This document shows positions 53,097 through 62,738 of a DNA stretch of 64,000 bases, piece by piece. Both the position numbers and the translations under genes were made by a program. The stretch's first letter is position 1; the number at the start of each line of letters is the position of its first letter. The stretch is from assembly GCA_965215825.1 (NCBI GenBank), contig CBDCEM010000003.1, positions 2,852,001 to 2,916,000 of the forward strand, written 5' to 3'. The notes under the pieces were generated by a model, which was not told the origin of the DNA, did no database searches, and worked only from the letters and a program-made list of their open reading frames with translations. Source of the DNA: JAWPMT01 sp965215825. GTDB lineage: Bacteria > Bacteroidota > Bacteroidia > Cytophagales > Cyclobacteriaceae.

Positions 53097-56000
53097 TCAG
53101 GCGTGAGTAGAATGAGCCGATTCCGACTTCTTCTCTTCGTCTTTATTTCTAACTTTTGTTAAATACCAGATGTTTGGCATTACTCGCAATTCTTCGAGTA
53201 CGTGATAGGCCCTTTCTTCTTGCGCCTCAACCCCTTTGTCCATTGATTTGATCTTCAACAGTTTAGAGATTTTGCTATTAGGGTCTTTCATATCTCCGAA
53301 TACAAGTGCATCTGAAGGACACGATTTAGCACAAGCCGTGTTCACTTCACCATCTTCCGGTCTTCGATTATCTTTCTTAGCCTCAAGCTTACCGGCCTGG
53401 ATTCGTTGCACACAGAATGTACACTTCTCCATAACCCCTCTGGATCTTACGGTCACATCAGGATTTAGTACCATCTTTCCTAAGTCATTGTTCATGGACG
53501 TGTTGTCAGCGAACTGCTCATTGTCATGATACTTGAACCAGTTGAATCGACGTACTTTATAAGGACAGTTGTTCGCACAATATCTTGTACCGATACATCT
53601 GTTGTATGTCATTTGGTTCAACCCTTCCGAGCTATGCGTGGTAGCCGCTACCGGACATACCGTTTCGCAAGGTGCATTATTACACTGCTGGCACATCATG
53701 GGTTGGAAGGTTACTTCAGGGTTGGCATACGCTGCAAACTCCGAGTAACGTGTTGACAGGAGGTCTTTCTGACTTTCAGTCATTTGCTCAGGATCATGGC
53801 TGTAGTAGCGATCAATCCTGATCCAGTGCATTTCTCTTCGGTTGAGTACCTCAGACTTTCCAACGACTGGAATATTGTTCTCTGTCTGACAAGCCACCGT
53901 ACAGGTACCACAGCCAGTACATGAGTTCAAATCAATGGCCATCCCCCAGTGGTGGTTGGCATATTTATGACCTTTCCAAAGGGAAACCGCCGATGGCTTT
54001 TTGAATCCTTCCGACGTAGCAATACGAGGAAAGTGACGTCCGGCGCTCGCATCTTTCTGATACGCTTTGAGTACAGTTTCCTGAACTACCGTCTCACGTC
54101 CTAAATAAGTTTGTGAAGTCTGAGTTTGAGCGATTCGATGATCTTCTCCATTTGGCTCAGCGCTTACACCAGAAGTGATGTCATAGATCAAAGCTCCACT
54201 AGAGGTGTCAATCAATGGATATGCATTAACTCCAACGCCATTAGCTACTTTTCCAGCTTTTTCTCGTCCATACCCTAGTGCAAGTCCTACAGTATTGTGA
54301 GCCTGACCAGGTTGAGGTACAACAGGAACTGAAAGCGTTTGTCCACCTACTGTGAGGTTTACTTTTTGCGTAGACATGCGACCATCATCTACCTTAATGC
54401 CCCAATCTTCTGCTTGCTTAGGAGAAACAGTTAGGTAGTTATCCCAACAAGCTTTGGTAATTGGATCCGGCATTTCCTGTAACCAGGGATTATTGGCCTG
54501 TCTACCTGTAGCTACAGAGGCATTGGTGTAAAGAACCAATTCTAATCCTGAACCAGCCTTTGCCGCAGCTACATTAGTAGCAGCACCTGAAACGGCAGAA
54601 TTGTCAAATGAAGGTGCTTCACCAGTGGTTTCAGTCTCGAATACACCATCGTGTAAAGATTTGTCCCAGAAAGCATCAAAATTTGAAAAAGCATCAGCAT
54701 TGGCTGCATAGACAGCTTCCCAATTGCTTCTGATAAAATCGTAATAGTTGGTATCATTTCCACCCCAGGTAAGGAAAGAATCCTGTGCCTGACGTGTATC
54801 AAAAATTCTGGAAATAGTTGGCTGAGAAAGGCTATAGTGACCAGTAGTCAACTCAAAGTCGTTCCACGACTCCAGGTAGTGATTATCCGGAGCAACATAC
54901 TTCACCAAAGCTGTGGTCTCATCCATCCGATCTGAAGTCGAAACAGATACACTCGCTTTTGCAATCGCACCTGCCAAATCACCTCCAAGAGGGTGATCGT
55001 ATACTGGGTTGCAGTTATAGAAAATCACACCATCGTAGCGACCACCTTTAAGCTCATTAAGGAAAAGGGCAAATTTCGCGTCATTTCCTTTTCGGATTTG
55101 AGTGGCTTTGCTCAAATCGATCGTGCTACCGTAGCTACCCAATGCGTTGTTGATTGCATTGACCAGGATCTGCATATTAGTGTCGTTGCTACCCGAAACT
55201 ACTAACGCTTTGCCATTAGCTGCTTTCAGGTCTTTTACAACTTTCTTCAGGTTTGCATCTTTAGCAGCACCCCCATTCACAATGGCATTGTAAAGATCTG
55301 CAATTAATCCGGCTTGCTCAGAAGCCTTTACTGGAAATCTGTAATCTGCATTGGCACCCGTTAATGAAAGGTTACTTTCGAAAGCGTATAGACGAGACAT
55401 GGTTTTCTTACCATCTCCCAACTTCCTGGAGGCCGCAAATTGCTTATTATATAGAGTTTGATTTACTCCGGTTCCAAGGAAGTCCGAAGCAAAAGACACA
55501 ATTACATCAGCTTTTGAGAAGTCATAGCCAGGATAGGCACGTGTTCCAAAAGTTGCTTCATTCGCATCCAACAAACCACTTACTGAATTCGCATCATAAG
55601 TTACGACTTCAGTATTAGGGTATGCACCCTGAAAAGCTTCGATTGCTTTCAAAGTAGATGGACTCGCAATTGTATTCGTTACAATAGCAACTCTTGAATC
55701 GGAACTCAACGTTCCTACTCCATTATCTATATCCAGCCAAGTTGCCGAAGCACCATCCTTCAAAGGGCCGGCTAGTCTTTCTTTATCATATAATGAAAGA
55801 ACAGAAGCTTCTATTTGAGCGGAAGTACCTCCACCAGAGAATACAGAAAGTTCATTTCCTTCTACTTTAATCGGTCTTCCTTCTCGTGTCTTAACAACCA
55901 CATTACTGTAATCGCTGCCACTAACGAAAGTAGAAGCATAGTAATTTGGGATACTTGGGTCTAAGTCGACTGGTTTCTTAACATAAGGAATGGCATTCCT

Positions 56001-56198
56001 GATGGGTGCTTCGCAAGCTGCCAAAGAAACAGCTCCGATTCCAAATCCCATCACCTTAAGAAAGTCACGTCTTGAAGGTTCTGATTCTCCTTCATTCAGT
56101 GGTAGATATTCTGGAAATTCTTTCTCAGCTAATTTCGAAAAAGAAGGCGTGTTATTCAACTGCTCCAGTCCCTTCCAGTATTTCTTCGTTGATTTCAT
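53097..56198 (-). CDS. actB: Alternative complex III subunit ActB (fused molybdopterin-like and iron-sulfur protein)
   Basis: A 1033-residue fusion. N-terminal twin-arginine segment SRRDFLKVMGFGIGAVSLAAC sends it across the membrane folded. Residues 60-740 resemble molybdopterin oxidoreductases, but in ActB this domain carries no molybdenum. The C-terminal part has four cysteine groups for iron-sulfur clusters: CTGCGTCTVAC, CQQCNNAPCETVC, CIGTRYCANNC and CTFCVQRIQ with CAKSC. These form the wire from the quinol site to ActA. Length and order match ActB of Flavobacterium and Rhodothermus. Confidence 0.96.
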   Translation of the reverse strand: MKSTKKYWKGLEQLNNTPSFSKLAEKEFPEYLPLNEGESEPSRRDFLKVMGFGIGAVSLAACEAPIRNAIPYVKKPVDLDPSIPNYYASTFVSGSDYSNVVVKTREGRPIKVEGNELSVFSGGGTSAQIEASVLSLYDKERLAGPLKDGASATWLDIDNGVGTLSSDSRVAIVTNTIASPSTLKAIEAFQGAYPNTEVVTYDANSVSGLLDANEATFGTRAYPGYDFSKADVIVSFASDFLGTGVNQTLYNKQFAASRKLGDGKKTMSRLYAFESNLSLTGANADYRFPVKASEQAGLIADLYNAIVNGGAAKDANLKKVVKDLKAANGKALVVSGSNDTNMQILVNAINNALGSYGSTIDLSKATQIRKGNDAKFALFLNELKGGRYDGVIFYNCNPVYDHPLGGDLAGAIAKASVSVSTSDRMDETTALVKYVAPDNHYLESWNDFELTTGHYSLSQPTISRIFDTRQAQDSFLTWGGNDTNYYDFIRSNWEAVYAANADAFSNFDAFWDKSLHDGVFETETTGEAPSFDNSAVSGAATNVAAAKAGSGLELVLYTNASVATGRQANNPWLQEMPDPITKACWDNYLTVSPKQAEDWGIKVDDGRMSTQKVNLTVGGQTLSVPVVPQPGQAHNTVGLALGYGREKAGKVANGVGVNAYPLIDTSSGALIYDITSGVSAEPNGEDHRIAQTQTSQTYLGRETVVQETVLKAYQKDASAGRHFPRIATSEGFKKPSAVSLWKGHKYANHHWGMAIDLNSCTGCGTCTVACQTENNIPVVGKSEVLNRREMHWIRIDRYYSHDPEQMTESQKDLLSTRYSEFAAYANPEVTFQPMMCQQCNNAPCETVCPVAATTHSSEGLNQMTYNRCIGTRYCANNCPYKVRRFNWFKYHDNEQFADNTSMNNDLGKMVLNPDVTVRSRGVMEKCTFCVQRIQAGKLEAKKDNRRPEDGEVNTACAKSCPSDALVFGDMKDPNSKISKLLKIKSMDKGVEAQEERAYHVLEELRVMPNIWYLTKVRNKDEEKKSESAHSTHA

Positions 56199-56219
56199 AT
56201 ATACTCTCTACTTAAGAAA

Positions 56220-57500
56220 TTAGTAATGACATTTAGAACATTCAAGACCACCATTGTCTTCTACTTTCATCGGTTCCTTGCTCGTCTCCGAATGAAGCTC
56301 TACTAACTTCGTGTAGTACTCGTTTCCTTTTGTATTCAAATTGGTATCACGATGGCAGTTGATACACCACCCCATGGTTAGGTTGGAATACTGGTATACC
56401 ACTTCCATTTCTTCAATTGGACCGTGACAAGTCTGGCACTCCAGTCCACCAACTTCGACGTGTTGCGAGTGGTTGAAGTAAGCAAGGTCAGGAAGGTTAT
56501 GCACACGTACCCATTCTATAGGCTGTACATTATTACCATATTCCCCGGTTTCCGGATTGTAATCAATCGCTGTATATATCTTTTGGATTTCTTCAGAATC
56601 TGTCTTGATAGCCGTGTGACAATTCATACAGATGTTTGCTGAAGGAATATTTGCCGACTTGGCTTTTCGCACACCCGTGTGGCAATATTGACAGTCAATT
56701 TCGTATTCTCCTGCGTGGATTTGGTGTGAAAACGCAATAGGTTGAGTGGGTTGATACCCTTGTTGTACACCTACAGTAAACGCTCCGTCTATGGCTGTCT
56801 TCAACATAACTGCCATGAATACGAACGTAACCAAACCTATGAAGGAGTCGCTTTTGAAGAATCCGAGTAGATCGAAGTTTTGAGCAACCAGTTCCTCATC
56901 CTCTTCGGCAAGGTCCTTATTCTTCTTAATGTATTTTGACAATACCTGAACCACAATTACCAATGTGACTAGGATCAAAATCAATACAACGACCAGAATA
57001 ATAAGGACAGCCGTCAAATAACTTTCGGAAACCCCACCAGCTGTGTCACCGCCAGTCGTGCTACCTCCGGTTTCATCAACAACTATAACTGGTTCTTTGT
57101 TTGACTCCACCTTAATGTAGGCGAGAATTGAGGTGATCTCTTCATCACTGAAAGGGTAAGCAGTCATTAATGTTTTGTTGTACTCTTCATAAAGAGCTAC
57201 AGCATACTCATCTCCACTTGCAATAACTTTCTGAGAGTTTTTGATCCAGCTGAGCAACCATTCTTTAGGTCTTCTCTCATGGACATCTTTCAATGCGGGT
57301 CCGATTACGACTTCATTGATGTCGTGACACTGCGTACAGTTATTCTTATATAACTTCTCTCCTGCTGCTACAATACCCTCGTCCGTAGGAATGCCGTCTT
57401 CAGCGTCCTGTGCGAAAGAGATTTGTGATAGGAAAAGAAGGGTGAAGAAAACGAGCGCAGATGGTGCTCGGAAGGGGTTGGAAACTGTTCTTCTTAACAT
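56220..57500 (-). CDS. actA: Alternative complex III subunit ActA, multiheme cytochrome c
   Basis: About 426 residues from ATG 57500 (MLRRTVSNPFRAPSALVFF). A frame start at 57563 was rejected because the promoter at 57534-57563 would lie inside the gene and the added 21 residues precede a good signal peptide. Six CxxCH sites are present: CTQCH in an N-terminal monoheme domain, then two membrane helices, then CQYCH, CMNCH, CQTCH, CINCH and CSKCH in the pentaheme domain. The short pentaheme form has only the last five. It takes electrons from ActB and passes them to ActE or the oxidase. First gene of the operon. Confidence 0.95.
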   Translation of the reverse strand: MLRRTVSNPFRAPSALVFFTLLFLSQISFAQDAEDGIPTDEGIVAAGEKLYKNNCTQCHDINEVVIGPALKDVHERRPKEWLLSWIKNSQKVIASGDEYAVALYEEYNKTLMTAYPFSDEEITSILAYIKVESNKEPVIVVDETGGSTTGGDTAGGVSESYLTAVLIILVVVLILILVTLVIVVQVLSKYIKKNKDLAEEDEELVAQNFDLLGFFKSDSFIGLVTFVFMAVMLKTAIDGAFTVGVQQGYQPTQPIAFSHQIHAGEYEIDCQYCHTGVRKAKSANIPSANICMNCHTAIKTDSEEIQKIYTAIDYNPETGEYGNNVQPIEWVRVHNLPDLAYFNHSQHVEVGGLECQTCHGPIEEMEVVYQYSNLTMGWCINCHRDTNLNTKGNEYYTKLVELHSETSKEPMKVEDNGGLECSKCHY

Positions 57501-57533
57501 TTGATTTAGGTACCGTTCGGGCTCTAACGGACG

Positions 57534-57563
57534 CAAAACTAACATCAGGTGATTGTTTTTCAA
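57534..57563 (-). promoter_or_regulatory. Promoter of the act-cta respiratory operon
   Basis: On the minus strand, TTG (57563-57561), a spacer of exactly 19 bases and TAGTTTTG (57541-57534) match the Bacteroidota sigma-70 consensus TTG-N19-TAnnTTTG in full. Transcription should start near 57527, leaving about 27 bases of leader before the ATG at 57500. No other promoter of this quality was found down to 41018. Confidence 0.75.
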
Positions 57564-57609
57564 ACTCTTTCAGAACCTAATTGATCGCATATCGTAGATG
57601 GAACTCTTT

Positions 57610-57625
57610 GGGTCCCTCCGGACCC
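57610..57625. repeat. GC-rich hairpin upstream of the act promoter
   Basis: GGGTCC-CTCC-GGACCC, a six-pair perfect stem between the CHAT gene stop and the act promoter. It may help to end the CHAT transcript, but no T-run follows on either strand. Confidence 0.45.
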
Positions 57626-57682
57626 CCTCAAATAGCTTAAAACCAATTGTTTAACTAAATTTAAATCTTTTAGAATTTAGCT

Positions 57683-57701
57683 ATTTAGAATAATTCTAAA
57701 T
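57683..57701. repeat. AT-rich inverted repeat after the CHAT gene
   Basis: ATTTAGAAT-A-ATTCTAAAT, a nine-pair palindrome starting four bases after the CHAT stop codon. A related TAGAATTTAG lies next to it. Regulator site or weak terminator; not decidable. Confidence 0.45.
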
Positions 57702-57704
57702 AAA

Positions 57705-60700
57705 CTACTTACCGATCAGGACGAAAGGTGACCAAAAGTAAGGTTTAGCAAAGGTCCCCTCCTCTATCATCTTGAGTTTTGCCATTCTCAAGTACCTGGC
57801 GTATTGCAAAGATTCTGTTCTTGACTTAGGTACTGAAACCCTGGATAGCTGATCATACAGATTGACCATCAAATCTTTGGTAGAAGCATCTGAAACCTTC
57901 CATAATGAAACATTGACATTTTTTGTTCCGGCATAGATAAGTGCCCGGGTTAATCCAATGATTCCCTCTCCTGTCGAAATCTTACCCAATCCCGTTTCAC
58001 AAGCCGAAAGGGTCACCAGCTCCGAATTGATATTGAGGTCATAGACTTCTCCCGAGAAAAGAATACCATCATTTTCAGTTTCTATTGAATCCATTGCCAG
58101 GAGAATACCAGAGAACTCAGGCTCTTCCTGATTCACAAAACCATGACTGGCAATATGTAAGTATTGATATTTATCCAATTTACCTTCGCTGACCACTCTT
58201 TCATTAGCATCTCTCCTGATATTCAAGGAAACTTCACGTCCTTGTGCCCGAAATGTACTGTCAATGGTCAACACTTCAGTTTCGGTCCCGGGTAATGGCT
58301 TCATTTCACTGCGGTTCATTTTGATTTTTTTCCGAAGGGATATGGCTGTTCCGGATTCATTATAAGATTCTGCTCGCTTTTCCTTAAGTACTTCCAAGTA
58401 CGGCGCATCAAAAACTACCGGTGCCATTGCAAGCAAATCACGAGGGGCCTTTTCTCTAATGGTCTTCTCATTTCTAAACGTCTTATAAAGGAGGTTTGCC
58501 GAGAACGTATACGAGATACCATAGTCTTTTATCAAATACGGCAAATCGCTATAGGAAGCAGATGCTTCAAAATCTTCAGTCAATAGCGCTTCAAATGGAA
58601 TGGTTGCCATGATGCCATCAAGTACCACGATGATATTTTGAACACCATCAGGAATCTTAGCTGGGATAAATTGATCATAAAGTTTACGACCGTAACTCTT
58701 ATATAGCTTATCGAACTTATAAATGGTACTTTTTCGAAACGCCTGAATGTCTTTTTCATAAGTCGGTGATTTGAACTGCTTATGAATCGAGAACTCGTCT
58801 TTGGTAATATAATTAGCATACAAGCTGTCCTCTGTTAAAAAATAGGACAATACCATCGTAGAATCTGGCAGAAAATCCTGTAACTCCTCGACCTTCACCA
58901 CACTCACATCATACTTCAGGTCGAAATATTTGGGATAGTCATTCTCCAGGCTTTGAACCAAATCTTCATATTCGCGATTGGCTTTGAATAATTGGTCTTG
59001 ATAATAAACTCGTTGAGCACTATCCGGATTTGCTGACAATTCCTGGGTAATCTGATTGATCCTGGTTTTCAACTCGATTTCCTTATTCACCATCGTATCC
59101 GGTATCCCTCCAAATGACTTGGCATTAGATTCAGCTAAAGATGAAAACAAAATCGAGCCTTTATTCTTCTCCGTAAAATAGAAATACCAATCCTGGTATT
59201 CTTTTTTCTTTTGATCGAAATCGGCATCCTTGCCAATCATTTTCACATTCTCCTTATTGAGCAGTTTTACCATTGAATAAGAGCCATTGACCGCTGATTC
59301 ATATATTTTATTGGCTTGCTTGGCCAATAGTACCTGATCTCTTCGATCTGTATATGATTTCCTGATCTGATCCACCAGGCTATCACTCAAGACAAAACTC
59401 TGTAGTGATATATCCAGACCTTTCATGTTTTTACTTTGACTGAATCCAGATTCCAACAACTCACCCTTGAACTGAAGGAACCAAAGCAAGTCTTTGCTAT
59501 CGAAGAAGTTCACGAGAGAAGGATTCACGAAAATGTTAGTCTCGTTGAAATCCATAATACTTGAATTGATCGCGAACTGAACATTTTCCAATGCCTGCCG
59601 TGTTTGACCTTGCTCACCAAAGACACGAGCCAGGTTATAATATGCATTGGCAATGTTCGGATGTTTGCTCCCGTGAATGGCCAGGTCGATTTCCAGTGCT
59701 TTTTGAAAATAGCGAACAGCTAATTCAAAATCACCTGCGAAATAGTACAAGCTTCCGAGGTTATTATAAGCAGCAGACGTGTTAACATGTGTCTCTCCCA
59801 CCAAATTAAAATTGATATCCAGGACACGCCCGTAATACTCCAGAGCATCTGCAAATTTCTCTTGATAGATAAAAGTATTGGCAACTCCCAACAAGCTGCG
59901 AATAGAACTTTGATGGACTTCTCCCACTGAGTTGGAGAATACCTCCAATGCTTTTTCATAATACTTAATCGCCTCCTGATAATCTCCTTTATTCTTGGCC
60001 ACATCCGCAAATCCCAGATAGATTGACCCAAATTTCGGATTGCGTTCATCGAGGAACTTGGAATAGATGATCAACGCCTGATTATAATATTGCAGGGCTA
60101 TCTCATACCCACCACTACTTTTAAAAATATCAGCGATGCCTACATAAGTCGTTGCAACATCCGGATGATTGTCTCCAAATACTCCCTGGTTGATTTCCAG
60201 GGCCTTGCTATAGTTCTCCTGCGCCAGGTTGTAACTTCCCTTGTTTCTGTAGAGATTTCCCAGACTTAAATAGGAATTGGCGACATACGGGTGCGCATCG
60301 CCCAAAATCTCTCGATTGGTCTCCAAAGCATTCTTAAAATATCTAAAGGCCTCCTCATATTGCAACTTTCCATAATAAACATTGCCAATACCCAGGTTAG
60401 TAGGTGCCGAATAGAGATGTTTTTCATCGTGTTGAACAGACTCGGTTATACGTAAGGCCTCGTTGTATTCTTCCAGCGCAAGTTCGTGCCTCCCAGTCAG
60501 GTAATATACGTTACCTATGTTACTAAGTGCATTGGCTCGTTCCAAGTGGTTTTCTCCCAGGTATTCATTGGAAAGTGTTAGTGCTTCATTGGCCACCTCA
60601 AGTGCCTCCTCCAGCTCAAATACAGCACAAAGGTTCTCTGAAATCTTATTTTTAGAGGCAACCATTCCCTCCCAATGCTCTCCTTTTTTAAATAACTCAA

Positions 60701-60881
60701 AAGCCCTTTCAAAGAAGAAAATTGAGCTATCGTGGCGGTTAAAAAGCAGGAATGTATCCGCTTTGTGGAAATAAACATCAGCCCTGACACTATCAGAAGG
60801 TGGTGCGTTGAATGCAATAAGGTCATTCGAGACGAGCCCAAAAAATAATAAGCTCAAAAAAATGATTGTGTACCTTTTCAT
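57705..60881 (-). CDS. TPR-CHAT domain protein (caspase-like fold)
   Basis: About 1058 residues from ATG 60881 (MKRYTIIFLSLLFFG begins a signal peptide; an ATG 15 bases upstream is less likely). Ten or so tetratricopeptide repeats of the kinesin-light-chain type span residues 30-460 (for example NALSNIGNVYYLTGRHELALEEY). A coiled-coil region (530-680) leads to the CHAT domain, with the catalytic dyad His913 in HIASHGFV and Cys961 in LSACETGLG, and GEGIIGLTRALIYAGTKNV as usual. CHAT proteins are proteases or scaffolds in cell-death-like and gliding-related systems; the signal peptide places this one outside the cytoplasm, and a defence role would need a cytosolic form. Divergent from the OmpL47-repeat gene. 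Confidence 0.9.
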   Translation of the reverse strand: MKRYTIIFLSLLFFGLVSNDLIAFNAPPSDSVRADVYFHKADTFLLFNRHDSSIFFFERAFELFKKGEHWEGMVASKNKISENLCAVFELEEALEVANEALTLSNEYLGENHLERANALSNIGNVYYLTGRHELALEEYNEALRITESVQHDEKHLYSAPTNLGIGNVYYGKLQYEEAFRYFKNALETNREILGDAHPYVANSYLSLGNLYRNKGSYNLAQENYSKALEINQGVFGDNHPDVATTYVGIADIFKSSGGYEIALQYYNQALIIYSKFLDERNPKFGSIYLGFADVAKNKGDYQEAIKYYEKALEVFSNSVGEVHQSSIRSLLGVANTFIYQEKFADALEYYGRVLDINFNLVGETHVNTSAAYNNLGSLYYFAGDFELAVRYFQKALEIDLAIHGSKHPNIANAYYNLARVFGEQGQTRQALENVQFAINSSIMDFNETNIFVNPSLVNFFDSKDLLWFLQFKGELLESGFSQSKNMKGLDISLQSFVLSDSLVDQIRKSYTDRRDQVLLAKQANKIYESAVNGSYSMVKLLNKENVKMIGKDADFDQKKKEYQDWYFYFTEKNKGSILFSSLAESNAKSFGGIPDTMVNKEIELKTRINQITQELSANPDSAQRVYYQDQLFKANREYEDLVQSLENDYPKYFDLKYDVSVVKVEELQDFLPDSTMVLSYFLTEDSLYANYITKDEFSIHKQFKSPTYEKDIQAFRKSTIYKFDKLYKSYGRKLYDQFIPAKIPDGVQNIIVVLDGIMATIPFEALLTEDFEASASYSDLPYLIKDYGISYTFSANLLYKTFRNEKTIREKAPRDLLAMAPVVFDAPYLEVLKEKRAESYNESGTAISLRKKIKMNRSEMKPLPGTETEVLTIDSTFRAQGREVSLNIRRDANERVVSEGKLDKYQYLHIASHGFVNQEEPEFSGILLAMDSIETENDGILFSGEVYDLNINSELVTLSACETGLGKISTGEGIIGLTRALIYAGTKNVNVSLWKVSDASTKDLMVNLYDQLSRVSVPKSRTESLQYARYLRMAKLKMIEEGTFAKPYFWSPFVLIGK

Positions 60882-60986
60882 GGTTGATGCGAGCATAAGT
60901 AAAACTCCCCGCTAATTTAGTTCCAAGAATCAATTTTTAAGATTATTTTCGGCTTTTGATAGTTAATTCCCGACCTCAACCAGAAA

Positions 60987-62726
60987 ATGACAAATAATCT
61001 TCGGCTTATTTCTTTCTTGCTGATAATCAATATTTCAGCGATTGCACAGGTCCAACCGGAACATCCCAGACGGTATTATGTCGCGGAAGATGGCAAACTC
61101 TATTGGCAGGCTGAAAAGCCAGTATTCTTGTTTATTTCCGAAAACCCTGATGGTTCGGGAGCTAAGAGACTTGAAAGCCAATCCACTCCGGAATACACCA
61201 ATCCGCTTTATCTGGATACGGAAGGCATCAATTTCGTTCGTACCAAATGGGCAGTCGATCAGACGACCAAAGAAGTTGTTGCGCCACAGAAAGAAATTGT
61301 GTTTGAAGTTTATCGAGACGGAAATTCCCCACTTACTGCTGTCAATTTTAGCGCGCCTAACGCTTTTCAATCTGAAGATATTGTCTATTACGGTAATGAC
61401 CTGGCTATCTCTGCAACAGCAAAAGATGAACTATCTGGAGTCAATAGTATTTTCTATGCCCTTAATGGTGCCAATTACACTTCTTATTCCAATACGCTTA
61501 CTTACACTAATGATGGTGACTATTCTTTTAAATTCTATTCATTGGACAATGTAGGCAATGCAGAAGCTCCGCAATCATTTGACTTTAAGTTAGATCTCAC
61601 CAGTCCGACAACACGATATACCGTGACAGGAGATAAAACTTCAGAAATTTTATCTCCGAGAACTATCATCCAATTGGAAGGGGAAGATGGATCCAGTGGA
61701 ATGGAAAATATTTATTTCCGAATTGACAGTGCCAGCAACCAAAGATTCAGAGAGTCTGTGGCATTGACGGACCTTGCAGAAGGTGAACACACCTTAACTT
61801 ATTACAGTGTAGATAATGTAGGGAATAAGGAAAACGACCGGACATATGACTTCTATGTTGATCGAACATCACCAGAAGTAGTTGCAAGTGTTGTTGGCGA
61901 TCAATATCAAAACCGGGGGCGGGTTTTCATTTCTGTGAGAACGAAAGTCAAACTAGTAGCTTCTGACAACAAATCAGGTATCAGGAAAGTCTGGTACAAG
62001 ATCGATGATGGTCCGGAAATCCCTTACAGAGAACCATTTGAATTACCTAAATCAAAAGGCAAGCACATTATCGAATATTACGCCACGGATAAGGTAAACA
62101 ATAACTTCAAATCACTATTTGACGAAAGTACCAGTGGTCGTGAGTCGCTTGATATTGATGTAGAGGCTCCGGAGATAGATTTCGACTTTGCTGGTGATCA
62201 GTTTTTCTCAAGGGATACGGCTTTCATCACAAGCAAGACAGATATTGGCCTGAGTGCGATCGATGCTGATGCAGGAGTAAAGGCTGTTGGTTATAAGATC
62301 AACGGAGGTAAGGGAGAAGTTTACGATCAGCCTTTTCATTTGCTGGAAGAAGGAACGTATGTGGTAGATTTCTACGGCACCGACCAGGTAAATAACAGAA
62401 ATAGCAAAACATTCTTCTTTACAGTGGATAATACAGGTCCCAGGATCGAGCAAATTCTGAGTATGGAGCCTGTGGGTAGCATTTCGTTGAACGATCAGCC
62501 TGATCCCCTATCTGTTTACTCCAAGGGAGTTAAGCTCTATCTTGCGGCTACAGATGCAATCATTGATACCGATGCCATCTATTACAGTCTCAATGGCGGT
62601 GAAGAAAAACGTTACACTGAGCCTGTGGAGATAAATACACTGGGAATTGTTTCCTATAAAATCCGTGCCACGGATAAACTTGGTAACACTTCCACCACAG
62701 ATACCTTTGAAATCTTCGTGAAATAG
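60987..62726 (+). CDS. Secreted protein with OmpL47-type beta repeats
   Basis: A 579-residue protein with a signal peptide (LLIINISAIAQ), a first domain of about 90 residues, then five repeats of about 95 residues. Each has a start like LSPRT-I-LEGEDGSSGMENIYFRID, a middle 'LAEGEHTLTYYSVDNVGN' and an end 'FYVDRTSP'. This matches the OmpL47-type/bacterial Ig-like repeat. No enzymatic part or sorting domain (T9SS) is seen at the C-terminus. Its 105-base divergent spacer to the CHAT gene suggests joint regulation and maybe joint function at the cell surface. Confidence 0.8.
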   Translation: MTNNLRLISFLLIINISAIAQVQPEHPRRYYVAEDGKLYWQAEKPVFLFISENPDGSGAKRLESQSTPEYTNPLYLDTEGINFVRTKWAVDQTTKEVVAPQKEIVFEVYRDGNSPLTAVNFSAPNAFQSEDIVYYGNDLAISATAKDELSGVNSIFYALNGANYTSYSNTLTYTNDGDYSFKFYSLDNVGNAEAPQSFDFKLDLTSPTTRYTVTGDKTSEILSPRTIIQLEGEDGSSGMENIYFRIDSASNQRFRESVALTDLAEGEHTLTYYSVDNVGNKENDRTYDFYVDRTSPEVVASVVGDQYQNRGRVFISVRTKVKLVASDNKSGIRKVWYKIDDGPEIPYREPFELPKSKGKHIIEYYATDKVNNNFKSLFDESTSGRESLDIDVEAPEIDFDFAGDQFFSRDTAFITSKTDIGLSAIDADAGVKAVGYKINGGKGEVYDQPFHLLEEGTYVVDFYGTDQVNNRNSKTFFFTVDNTGPRIEQILSMEPVGSISLNDQPDPLSVYSKGVKLYLAATDAIIDTDAIYYSLNGGEEKRYTEPVEINTLGIVSYKIRATDKLGNTSTTDTFEIFVK

Positions 62727-62738
62727 AAACGAGTTTAA

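Noticed and set aside
53097..56198. ActB as a true molybdenum oxidoreductase
   Set aside because: The surrounding actA-F genes and the fused iron-sulfur part identify alternative complex III, whose ActB lacks the molybdenum cofactor.
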